Below, piece after piece: positions 5,667 to 11,660 of a DNA stretch of 11,660 nt; within the stretch, counting starts at the first letter, position 1, and each line of letters begins with the position of its first letter. The stretch is taken from positions 1-11,660 of the forward strand of contig JBOGIQ010000183.1 of the NCBI GenBank assembly GCA_050742535.1, written 5' to 3'. The DNA is from Gp6-AA40 sp050742535 (GTDB lineage Bacteria; Acidobacteriota; Vicinamibacteria; Vicinamibacterales; UBA2999). The notes under the pieces are model-generated. The model did not search any database. It saw nothing but the letters and a program-made list of their open reading frames with translations, and had not been told where the DNA came from. A program made the position numbers and the translations under genes.

Positions 5667-6128
5667 GTGACGAGTGATCGGCGAGTGACGCGTAGTGTCC
5701 GCCTTCAGGCGGACCATCCGATTGGCTATTCGGGTAAGGCGCTGGGGCAGAAGCTCGGCATCAAATCATGGACGCGCGTCAAAACCCGCAACGCCCCGGC
5801 GAACTATCAACAGTTCCTCGGGCCGCTGCCGCACGACGTGCAGCTGTCGCCGCGGCTGCGCCGGCCGGTCGATCTGGTGCACATCTTCAGCATCGCCCGC
5901 GCGCAGCTCGTCGCCGAGCTGCGCAGGGCCCTCGACGAGATCGAGCAGGACGGCGCCATCTGGGTGTCGTGGCCGAAGAAGGCCTCTGGTGTTCGCACGG
6001 ACATCACCGAGGACGTGATCCGCGAAGTCGCCTTCCCTCTGGGGCTCGTTGACGTGAAGGTCTGTGCGGTCGATGAGACCTGGTCTGGCCTGAAGCTGGT
6101 TATCCGCAAGGCTAACCGTAAGCCTTAG
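5667..6128 (+). CDS. DUF3052-like protein of unknown function
   Basis: This 153-aa protein is apparently cytosolic. From residue 19 it matches the family I know as DUF3052: GYSGKALGQKLGI (20-32), FLGPLPHDV (50-58), DLVHIF (69-74), DGAIWVSWPKKASG (95-108), TDITEDVIREVAFPLGLVDVKVCAVDETWSGLKLVIR (111-147). The G-Y-S-G-K start and S-W-P-K-K motif are diagnostic; no activity is established. The first 18 residues are not family sequence: codons 9 to 16 are a palindromic repeat in frame. The GTG at 5667 is chosen because GGGAG (5656-5660) lies six bases before it; a GTG at 5685 is the only other in-frame option before the domain. The gene is divergent from paralogue B and convergent with the DUF1080 gene. 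Confidence 0.78.
   Translation: MTSDRRVTRSVRLQADHPIGYSGKALGQKLGIKSWTRVKTRNAPANYQQFLGPLPHDVQLSPRLRRPVDLVHIFSIARAQLVAELRRALDEIEQDGAIWVSWPKKASGVRTDITEDVIREVAFPLGLVDVKVCAVDETWSGLKLVIRKANRKP
5691..5714. repeat. Palindromic repeat (REP-like, family 1), copy 3, inside a coding region
   Basis: The core palindrome GTCCGCCTTCAGGCGGAC (5697-5714) preceded by CGTAGT is the reverse orientation of the 24-bp unit at 1451-1474, with one base difference in the loop. It is exactly eight codons long and in frame in the DUF3052-like gene, encoding RSVRLQAD. Confidence 0.75.
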
Positions 6129-6141
6129 CGAAGCGACACAA

Positions 6142-6186
6142 CCCAGGCTACCCAGGCAACCCAGGCTACCCAGGCTACCCAGGCTA
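6142..6186. repeat. Five-copy 9-bp tandem repeat between convergent genes
   Basis: The unit CCCAGGCTA occurs at 6142, 6151 (last bases AA instead of TA), 6160, 6169 and 6178. On the minus strand the unit is TAGCCTGGG, and its first TAG is the stop codon of the DUF1080 gene. Because the period is 9, four units put a TAG in frame, so the gene ends in serial stops. It occupies most of the 55-bp gap after the DUF3052-like gene. Confidence 0.85.
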
Positions 6187-6963
6187 CCGGTCGTATCCGC
6201 CCAACCGGCGGATCCAGATGTTGCGGTAGCGGACCGGCTGCTGATGATCCTGCAGGACGAGTGAATCTTCCGCCGGTTGCGGCGCGTAGCTCGCCAGCGC
6301 ACGATGCACCGTCGGTCCCATCAGCTCCTTGCGGTTGTGAAGCAGCACGCCGTTCAGAAAGACCGTCATGTAGGCAGGTTTGATCAGGCGCGATCCTTCG
6401 AATCGCGGTGCCTCGAACACGATGTCGTACGACTGCCAGCTGCCGGGCCGCCTGGCGGCGTTCACGAGCGGCGGCCACTGTCCGTAGAGCGCACCGGCCT
6501 GGCCGTCCGGATAGGTGAGGTTGTCGAACGAATCGAGCACCTGCACCTCGTAGCGGCGGTGGAGGAAGATGCCGCTGTTCCCACGGTTCTGACTGTCGCC
6601 GCGCACCTGCGCGGGCGCCGCCCACTCGACGTGCAGCTGCACGTCGCCGAAGGTCTCCTTCGTCCGCAGATCGCCGCTGTTCGGCACGACTTCCATGTAG
6701 CCGTTCTCGACGCGCCATCCGTTTTTCGTCGGCGCCCATGACGAGAGATCGGTGCCGTCGAACAGGATCGTGGCGTCGGACGGTGCGTCTCCGACACGCA
6801 GCGCCGGCGTGACGGTTGCCGGGCGCGGACGCGCCGAATCGTGAACGCGATACGGAACACCAGGCAACAGTGGCGTGTCGGTGTAGCCGAGGTTCGTCGA
6901 GGGAGCCTGCGCCACAAGCCCAATCGAAGCAAGGAGGATCGCCGTAACGACAATTCGAGTCAT
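6184..6963 (-). CDS. DUF1080 (3-keto-disaccharide hydrolase-type) secreted protein
   Basis: This 259-aa exported protein is a single DUF1080 domain, a jelly-roll related to concanavalin-like glycoside enzymes; some members act on 3-keto-glycosides. A signal peptide ends near VAQ (about residue 19). Numbering from the ATG, the domain runs from about 64: TILFDGTDLSSWAP, WRVENGYMEVVPNSGDL, TKETFGDVQLHVEW, GNSGIFLHRRYEVQVLDSFD, GQAGALYGQWPPL, WQSYDIVFEAPRF, VFLNGVLLHNRKEL and a closing RYRNIWIRRL. These are the standard family blocks. The start is uncertain: a GTG at 6981 is also in frame but lies inside a 9-bp repeat; the ATG at 6963 opens a cleaner signal peptide. It is third in the cytochrome-quinoprotein cluster, 38 bp after the quinoprotein gene. 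Confidence 0.85.
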   Translation of the reverse strand: MTRIVVTAILLASIGLVAQAPSTNLGYTDTPLLPGVPYRVHDSARPRPATVTPALRVGDAPSDATILFDGTDLSSWAPTKNGWRVENGYMEVVPNSGDLRTKETFGDVQLHVEWAAPAQVRGDSQNRGNSGIFLHRRYEVQVLDSFDNLTYPDGQAGALYGQWPPLVNAARRPGSWQSYDIVFEAPRFEGSRLIKPAYMTVFLNGVLLHNRKELMGPTVHRALASYAPQPAEDSLVLQDHQQPVRYRNIWIRRLGGYDR

Positions 6964-6966
6964 GAT

Positions 6967-7002
6967 TTTCGTGGCCTTCACGCTCTTCGCGTCCTTCGCG
7001 GT
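6967..7002. repeat. Four-unit degenerate 9-bp repeat between the quinoprotein and DUF1080 genes
   Basis: TTTCGTGGC, CTTCACGCT, CTTCGCGTC and CTTCGCGGT follow each other without gaps, consensus near CTTCGCGTC. The array reaches the last base of the quinoprotein stop codon and ends four bases before the ATG of the DUF1080 gene. CTTCGTGTC-like periodic stretches are frequent at gene borders in many bacterial genomes (general recollection). The array covers the position where the ribosome site would be. Confidence 0.6.
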
Positions 7003-8603
7003 TAACGGCCGCGGAGTGCGAAGGCGTACAAGCTGTCACCCGCGCCGACGACCACGTACTGGGTGCCGTCGAGCTCGTAGGTGATTGGTCCGTTGGTAAT
7101 AGACGTGTGCAAGCCTGCGTGCCACAGCGGCGTCCCTTTTGCCGCGTCGAACGCGACGAAGTTCGCCTGCGCGTCGCCAGCAAAGAGCACGTTGCCGGCG
7201 GTCGTCAGCACCCCCGAGCGGATCGTGCTGCTGCCGGTCCACTTGTGGCTCCAGGCAATCTTCCCGGTCTTGTAGTCAATCGCCTGCAGCATCGCCTCCG
7301 ACCATCCTCCGCGATCATTGCCTCCCCACCCCTGCGGCTTCTCGTCGTCTTCGTTGGCGTAGAGGTAGTACACGCTGAAGCCGCGGGTGGCGTTGGCGTA
7401 GAAGAGACCAGTGCGCGGACTGAAGCTCGGCGGCGGCCAGTTCTGACCACCGCCCTGATTCGGCGACACCAGCGCGCCGTCGTACTGCGGCTCCTTGGCG
7501 GGATCAGGGATCGGCTGGCCCTGTGCGTCGAGGCCCTTCGTCCAGTTCGTCCTGATGTACTCGCTGCTGCGGATGTTCCTGCCCGTCGCGCGATCGAGCA
7601 CGAAGAACCAGCCGTTGCGCGCGGCCTGCGCCAGCAGCTTCCGCGGTTTGCCGTCGACCTCGCCGTCGAAGAGCACCGGCGTCTGCGTGGCATCCCAGTC
7701 GTGTGTGTCGTGCGGCGACGACTGGAAGTACCAGACGAGCTTTCCGCTGTCCGGGTTGAGCGCGACGATTGACTCGGTGAAGAGGTTGTCGCCGGGACGC
7801 TTGCGGCCGTTGATCACCGGCTGCGGGTTGCCGGTGCCGAAGAAAATCAGGTTGAGCTCGGGATCGTAGGTCGTCGACCCCCAGGTCATCCCGCCGCCGT
7901 GCATCATCGCCTCGACGCTCGGCCAGGTCTTCGCCTCCGGCGTCCCGGGTTCGGGATAGACCCACCATCGCCACTGCCGGGCGCCGGTTTCCGGATCGTG
8001 CGCCTGGAGGTAGCCGGGGATATCCAGATCGTCGCCGCTCACGCCGACAATGACGTGGTTGCCGACGACGAGAGGCGCAGTGGAGGCGTAGTAGAACCGC
8101 TCGAGATCGCAGATCTCGGTACGCCACTTTTCACGCCCGTCGCGGGTGTCGAGCGCCACAAGGTTGCAGTCCGGGGTCTCGACGTAGACCGTTCCGCCGA
8201 GCACGGCGACGCCACGGTTGCCGATGTGCCAGCCACCCTTCGATGGCCAGGTGGCATGCCACAGTTCGCGCCCGCTGCGCGCATCCACGGCCCACACGTG
8301 ATCGGGGATCGAGACGTACAACACGCCGTTGGCGACGACCGGCGTGCCCTTGATCGTCACAACCGTCTGGCCCCCGCCGCCTGCCGGAACGTTGCCGGGG
8401 TTCGGCCGGTAGACCCACGCCAGCGTCGTCGACGCGACGTTCGCCGTGTCGATGTTCGTCAGCGGGCTGAAGCGGCGGCCCGAGTAGTCGCCGTTGTACA
8501 TCGGCCAGGAATCCGGAGTGGGGCGGAGCAGCAGGTCGTGCGAGACGGTGCCCTGCGCGACGAGTGTCGCGCTCGCGAGCAGGAACGCAATCGTCGTTCT
8601 CAT
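7002..8603 (-). CDS. PQQ-type quinoprotein alcohol dehydrogenase, acidobacterial type
   Basis: This 533-aa exported beta-propeller belongs to the methanol/ethanol quinoprotein dehydrogenases, which oxidise alcohols or sugars in the periplasm and pass electrons to cytochrome c. The signal peptide is about 1-17. Seen: WPMYNGDYSGRRFSPL (33-48), NRGVAVLGGTVYVETPDCNLVALD (129-152), GGGMTWG with Trp241, GTGNPQP with Asn259, PGDNLF (270-275), PHDTHDWD (297-304) and AARNGWFF (327-334). By alignment from memory to methanol dehydrogenase, Asp302 is the catalytic Asp303, Asp304 is the extra lanthanide-type Asp, Asn259 is a metal ligand, and Asp192 replaces Glu177. The vicinal Cys pair is absent. NCBI models called acido-empty-quinoprotein may fit; not checked. 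GAGG lies five bases before the ATG, which overlaps the cytochrome stop (ATGA). Confidence 0.88.
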   Translation of the reverse strand: MRTTIAFLLASATLVAQGTVSHDLLLRPTPDSWPMYNGDYSGRRFSPLTNIDTANVASTTLAWVYRPNPGNVPAGGGGQTVVTIKGTPVVANGVLYVSIPDHVWAVDARSGRELWHATWPSKGGWHIGNRGVAVLGGTVYVETPDCNLVALDTRDGREKWRTEICDLERFYYASTAPLVVGNHVIVGVSGDDLDIPGYLQAHDPETGARQWRWWVYPEPGTPEAKTWPSVEAMMHGGGMTWGSTTYDPELNLIFFGTGNPQPVINGRKRPGDNLFTESIVALNPDSGKLVWYFQSSPHDTHDWDATQTPVLFDGEVDGKPRKLLAQAARNGWFFVLDRATGRNIRSSEYIRTNWTKGLDAQGQPIPDPAKEPQYDGALVSPNQGGGQNWPPPSFSPRTGLFYANATRGFSVYYLYANEDDEKPQGWGGNDRGGWSEAMLQAIDYKTGKIAWSHKWTGSSTIRSGVLTTAGNVLFAGDAQANFVAFDAAKGTPLWHAGLHTSITNGPITYELDGTQYVVVGAGDSLYAFALRGR

Positions 8604-9376
8604 TTCAGCCTCGCCAAATACGCCGTCAGGTGGTGCATGTCGGCATCGGTATAGCGATCCAGCAGCTCGTGATGAGCGGCCAGCGGATCGTTGACGACAA
8701 CCGTCACGCCCGGCCCGCGGTTGAACGCGCGATATTCGCCGGACGCCTCGCGCAGCGACACGAAAAAGTCGTCGATACGAACGAGGACGCCGGTCACTGC
8801 TGCCTGCTTCGGCATGGTCACTGTCACTTCAACCTGCTTCGCGCCGCCGCGGCGCAGTGTCGGGAACAGGAAACGCTGCTGCAGGTTGGCGGCGTCAGGA
8901 ATACGCGTGGCAATGCCAGCCAGGTCGCCGCCCGCGGCGTGGCAACTGCTGCAGCGGCCCGCGCCATTGAAGTACGCGCGGCCGGCTTCCGGATCGCCGG
9001 TGAGGACCGGAAGCGGCCCGCGTGGATTGCGGTTGCTGGCCACGGCTTCCACGCGCTGGTGGATGAAGTGTGAGAGGTCCACGATCTCGGCCTGCGTCAG
9101 CGTGGCTTGATGCGCGGCTGACGGCCGGATGGCCGGGCCGATGCCGTTGCCGAGCCGATCGCGCAGCACGACGGTCGATCGAATCAGGTCCGGTCCGCGA
9201 TCGGTGCCCTTGGCGGTGCTGCCGTGGCAGTTGATGCAGTGCTTCGCGTAGAGCGCCCGTCCGCGGTCCGCGGCGGCATTGTCCACGCGCTGCCGCTCAT
9301 ACGGTCCACCCTGCGCGAAGGCGCCGATACCGAAGAAAACGAGTAACGCGACGACAGCGGCCAATCTGCGGACCAT
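8600..9376 (-). CDS. Dihaem cytochrome c, probable electron acceptor of the quinoprotein
   Basis: This 258-aa exported protein has a signal peptide (1-22, hydrophobic 6-20, FAQ) and two c-type haem motifs, CINCH (47-51) and CSSCH (142-146). Each starts a cytochrome domain. In the C-terminal domain, MPKQ (about 189) and DADMHHLTAYL near the end offer methionine ligands. The N-terminal domain has no methionine between its haem motif and the next, only His89, His103 and His106, so its sixth ligand is unusual or missing. The gene overlaps the quinoprotein gene by 4 nt, indicating coupled translation and a redox pair. The start is the ATG at 9376; the in-frame ATG at 9400 adds eight residues before the signal. 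Neither has a good Shine-Dalgarno. The longer frame upstream overlaps the divergent transporter and is not coding. Confidence 0.88.
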   Translation of the reverse strand: MVRRLAAVVALLVFFGIGAFAQGGPYERQRVDNAAADRGRALYAKHCINCHGSTAKGTDRGPDLIRSTVVLRDRLGNGIGPAIRPSAAHQATLTQAEIVDLSHFIHQRVEAVASNRNPRGPLPVLTGDPEAGRAYFNGAGRCSSCHAAGGDLAGIATRIPDAANLQQRFLFPTLRRGGAKQVEVTVTMPKQAAVTGVLVRIDDFFVSLREASGEYRAFNRGPGVTVVVNDPLAAHHELLDRYTDADMHHLTAYLARLK

Positions 9377-9384
9377 ACGCGCGG

Positions 9385-9390
9385 ATTCTA
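9385..9390 (-). promoter_or_regulatory. Possible -10 box of the cytochrome-quinoprotein-DUF1080 cluster
   Basis: TAGAAT (9390-9385) is identical to the -10 boxes of the two paralogue promoters. It would start transcription near 9378, two bases before the ATG at 9376, giving an almost leaderless mRNA, in line with the absence of a Shine-Dalgarno. No good -35 box lies 16 to 18 bp upstream, so this is tentative. Confidence 0.3.
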
Positions 9391-9443
9391 CTCCGGTCAT
9401 GAGACCATACGCCGCTACGCTTTCCTGCTGAACTGAGACGCTG

Positions 9444-10706
9444 ATGGACAAAGGAAAACTCTTCGTCGCAAGCTGCGTGTCGCTGGTTACCACGTCGATG
9501 GTGTTCGCCATTCGCGGCGACGTGGCGCCCGCCATGAGTGCCGCGTTCCGGTTGACCAACGAGCAGATGGGCCTGATCTTCAGCCCCGCCTTCTGGGCGT
9601 TCACCGTTGCCATCTTCATCAGTGGCGCGCTCGTGGACGCCGTCGGCATGCGCGCACTCCACGTGCTGTCGGCCATTGGTTATCTGGCCGGTATCGGCTT
9701 GATCCTGGCGGCGCCGCATCCGACGGCGCCGGTCGCATCGATCTTCGACGACACCGGCACGACGCTGCTGTACGCGGGGTTCTTCATCATGGGGCTGTCG
9801 CAAGGGTTGGTCGAGGGTGTGATCAACCCGCTGATCGCGACGATTTACGCCGATGAGAAGACGCGGAAGCTGAATATGCTCCACGCCTGGTGGCCGGGCG
9901 GGCTAGTGATCGGCGGCCTGCTCGCCGCGCTGTTGACGCAGGCGTTCGACGCGAGCTGGCAGGTCAAGCTTGGGACGATCGCAGTGCCGGCGATTGTGTA
10001 TCTGTTGATGGCCGTGTCGCTCGCCTATCCGAAGACCGAGCGCGTCGTTTCCAATATTTCAACCGGTGAGATGTGGCGCGAGGCTGGACGACCGCTGTTC
10101 GTGCTGCTGTTCGTCTGCATGTGGATGACGGCGGCCGCGGAGCTGGCGCCGGACCAGTGGTTCCCCGCCGTCATGGGTGCACTGGTTCCGCAGCTTCAGG
10201 GGGTCCTGTTCCTCGTCTACACGGCCGGCCTGATGTTCCTGCTGCGGTTCTACGGCAGCGGCATCGCACATAGGGCGCCGATCGCCACGCTCGTCGTGTG
10301 TTCGGTGCTCACTGCCGTCGGCTTGTTCTGGCTGGGCAGCCTCCAGCCGGGAGCGAGTCCGGTTGTCGCATTCGCGGCCGCCACCGTCTTCGGCGTTGGC
10401 AAGACCTTCTTCTGGCCCACGATGCTTGGCGTCACGGCGGAACAGTTCCCGCGGGGCGGAGCGCTGCTTCTGTCGCTGATGGGAGGCGCGGGCATGCTGT
10501 CGGTGGCCGTGGCCATTCCGATCATGGGTGCGCGGATCGATCAGCTCGGGCCAGGCGCGGCGCTGCAGATGATTGCCGGCCTTGGCGGAATTCTGGCGGT
10601 CGTGTTCCTTGGCGTTTACGCGTTTTTTGCCGCACGAGGCGGATACCGACCTGTGCTCATCGCCGAGCGCTCATCCATGGCAGACGTCATGCGAGCGCGG
10701 CCTTAG
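9444..10706 (+). CDS. MFS transporter, FucP/sugar-type
   Basis: This 420-aa inner-membrane protein shows about 12 hydrophobic segments spread over the full length, normal for the major facilitator superfamily. Between helices 2 and 3 it carries GALVDAVGMR (61-70), matching motif A (G-x-x-x-D-x-x-G-x-R). The segment GLSQGLVEGVINPLIATIY then LNMLHAWWPGG (117-153) resembles the helix 4-5 region of fucose/glucose-type proton symporters, where N-P-L and L-N-x-x-H are conserved. A sugar or sugar-derived acid is thus the best substrate guess, not proven. It is divergent from the cytochrome gene across 67 bp and converges with the epimerase gene, overlapping it by 20 bp. Only a weak GAG lies upstream of the ATG. 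Confidence 0.85.
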   Translation: MDKGKLFVASCVSLVTTSMVFAIRGDVAPAMSAAFRLTNEQMGLIFSPAFWAFTVAIFISGALVDAVGMRALHVLSAIGYLAGIGLILAAPHPTAPVASIFDDTGTTLLYAGFFIMGLSQGLVEGVINPLIATIYADEKTRKLNMLHAWWPGGLVIGGLLAALLTQAFDASWQVKLGTIAVPAIVYLLMAVSLAYPKTERVVSNISTGEMWREAGRPLFVLLFVCMWMTAAAELAPDQWFPAVMGALVPQLQGVLFLVYTAGLMFLLRFYGSGIAHRAPIATLVVCSVLTAVGLFWLGSLQPGASPVVAFAAATVFGVGKTFFWPTMLGVTAEQFPRGGALLLSLMGGAGMLSVAVAIPIMGARIDQLGPGAALQMIAGLGGILAVVFLGVYAFFAARGGYRPVLIAERSSMADVMRARP

Positions 10707-11595
10707 CGTAGTCGAAGCACTTCTTCACTTCCGCGACGGCGCCGTCGGTGCCGCGGTATTCGTATTCGATATACGCGCGGATAGGCCATTTCTCGCGCTT
10801 CAGCAGCGCGAGAACCTCGCGAATCTTCGTGTCGCCGGTTCCCCACGGCGTGTTGTCGCCCTGATCCTTCCGCCGATCCTTCAGGTGCAGGTTCGTAATG
10901 CTGGCGTGGTGCTCGCGCATGTAGGCGACCGGGTCGTAGTTGGCGGCGGTGAAATGGCCGATGTCGAGGTTGATCTTGAAGTATTTCGACAGCGCCATCG
11001 CCGCGGCGAAGCTTTCCGGCGTGGCGAATTCGTTTGGATCCTTCGTGTTCGAGTGGTTATGCATCGCCACTGCCATCTTGTGCTTCCCGGCAAACGGCAC
11101 AACGCGCTTCGCGACGCTGAGCGTGGTGGACGCCGTGATGATCTCGGCGCCGAGCGCGTACGCGATTTCGAACCCGCGATTGATCTCCTCGTCGGTGAAG
11201 TCGTTGCCGAAGCTGTAATTGAACGCGTAGATGGAGGCGCCGGCCTTGGCAAAGGCGTTCCTGATACCGCGGAAGTGATCGAGCGGCGTCTGGACGCGCC
11301 ATGTCCGCAACGCCTCGCGGGCTTCGCGGATCTGTTCCGGTGTTCGTCCACGGCCGCCGGCGGCAGCCGGCTCAATCTGGGGCGACCACAGCTCACAGTC
11401 CGTCAGCCCGAGCGACTGCATGGCGCCGATGATCGCGGCGGCGGCGTCGCCGCCCGGTGTGCGCGGCAGCTCCCTGAAGCTGTAGGTCTGCACGCCGAGA
11501 CGTACGCCACCGATCGTCTGCGCCGACACGAAACGTGGCAGTGTCAGGCTGCCAAGCGCCAGAACGCCAAATTCACGTCGGGTGATCGTTGTCAT
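10687..11595 (-). CDS. Sugar phosphate isomerase/epimerase-like TIM-barrel protein with twin-arginine signal
   Basis: This 302-aa protein belongs to the xylose isomerase-like (AP endonuclease family 2) TIM barrels, metal-dependent enzymes for sugar epimerisation, isomerisation or keto-sugar lysis. It starts with TRREFGVLALGSLTL (5-19), a twin-arginine export signal ending near VSAQ, so it should fold in the cytoplasm and work outside it. Barrel strands are visible: GVQTYSFREL (34-43), DCELW (66-70), AEIITAST (150-157), MAVAMHNHSN (174-183), INLDIGHF (208-215), ITNLHLKDR (233-241) and RAYIEYEY (273-280). The acids and histidines in these strands (Glu151, His179, Asp211, His214, His237, Glu277) are candidate metal ligands. 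The start has GGAGG (11605-11601) five bases upstream. Two tandem hairpins precede it. The cargo sugar is unknown; exported paralogues are common beside DUF1080 genes. Confidence 0.87.
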   Translation of the reverse strand: MTTITRREFGVLALGSLTLPRFVSAQTIGGVRLGVQTYSFRELPRTPGGDAAAAIIGAMQSLGLTDCELWSPQIEPAAAGGRGRTPEQIREAREALRTWRVQTPLDHFRGIRNAFAKAGASIYAFNYSFGNDFTDEEINRGFEIAYALGAEIITASTTLSVAKRVVPFAGKHKMAVAMHNHSNTKDPNEFATPESFAAAMALSKYFKINLDIGHFTAANYDPVAYMREHHASITNLHLKDRRKDQGDNTPWGTGDTKIREVLALLKREKWPIRAYIEYEYRGTDGAVAEVKKCFDYAKAALA

Positions 11596-11614
11596 CTGTT
11601 CCTCCGCAACGTGG

Positions 11615-11636
11615 CGCGGACGTTGTCACGTCCGCG
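11615..11636. repeat. Hairpin repeat upstream of the epimerase gene, first of a pair
   Basis: CGCGGACGT (11615-11623) and ACGTCCGCG (11628-11636) are a perfect 9-bp inverted repeat with loop TGTC. It lies ten bases from the Shine-Dalgarno of the epimerase-like gene. It is different in sequence from the REP-like elements elsewhere in the window. Confidence 0.7.
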
Positions 11637-11637
11637 A

Positions 11638-11659
11638 GGCGAGCCTGACAAGGCTCGCC
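11638..11659. repeat. Hairpin repeat upstream of the epimerase gene, second of a pair
   Basis: GGCGAGCCT (11638-11646) and AGGCTCGCC (11651-11659) are a perfect 9-bp inverted repeat with loop GACA. It is one base from the first hairpin, has the same arm and loop size, and its loop is the reverse complement of the other loop. The repeat may continue past the window edge. Confidence 0.7.
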
Positions 11660-11660
11660 C

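Noticed and set aside
6142..6186. CRISPR-like array
   Set aside because: Units are 9 bp with no spacers, and no cas genes are present.
6125..7183. 352-codon minus-strand frame ending in a repeated VAW pattern
   Set aside because: The VAW repeat is translation of the 9-bp array out of frame; the rest overlaps the DUF1080 and quinoprotein genes in the wrong frame.
9297..9884. 195-codon minus-strand frame and the upstream extension of the cytochrome frame to 9676
   Set aside because: Both run antisense through the transporter gene, which has clear membrane segments and motifs.

Overview
The window looks like chromosomal DNA of a high-GC soil bacterium of the Acidobacteriota, probably near Vicinamibacteria. 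This rests on a TIGR03435-type secreted protein, secreted proteins with a DPDLQGVW motif, an acidobacterial-style PQQ-type quinoprotein paired with a dihaem cytochrome c, a DUF1080 protein, and short palindromic repeats scattered at gene borders. No rRNA, tRNA, transposase, phage gene or CRISPR array was seen. The taxonomic call is an inference from gene content.

Layout. A secreted protein runs off the left edge (1-352, minus) and is divergent from a TIGR03435 gene (458-1243, plus), whose -10 box sits inside a near-perfect palindrome; a 56-aa protein follows (1279-1449). A patch of three hairpins (1451-1528) separates these from a minus-strand cluster: two tandem paralogous secreted proteins (4214-5494, then 2843-4084), each with a matching -35/-10 promoter, and a PQQ sugar dehydrogenase-like beta-propeller (1536-2840) two bases after the second paralogue. 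A hairpin between the paralogues lies where a terminator is expected. A DUF3052-like gene (5667-6128, plus) has a palindromic repeat inside its reading frame.

The right half is a minus-strand cluster of dihaem cytochrome c (8600-9376), PQQ-type quinoprotein dehydrogenase (7002-8603, overlapping by ATGA) and DUF1080 protein (6184-6963). It is flanked by a divergent MFS sugar-type transporter (9444-10706) and a twin-arginine-exported TIM-barrel epimerase/isomerase-like protein (10687-11595) that converges on the transporter with a 20-bp overlap. The window ends in two tandem hairpins with complementary loops.

How they may work together (inference). Most products carry export signals. The quinoprotein would oxidise an alcohol or sugar in the periplasm and pass electrons to the dihaem cytochrome. 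DUF1080 and TIM-barrel proteins are often found in keto-glycoside processing loci, and the MFS protein could import the product. Nothing in the sequence fixes the substrate, and no PQQ biosynthesis gene is present in the window.
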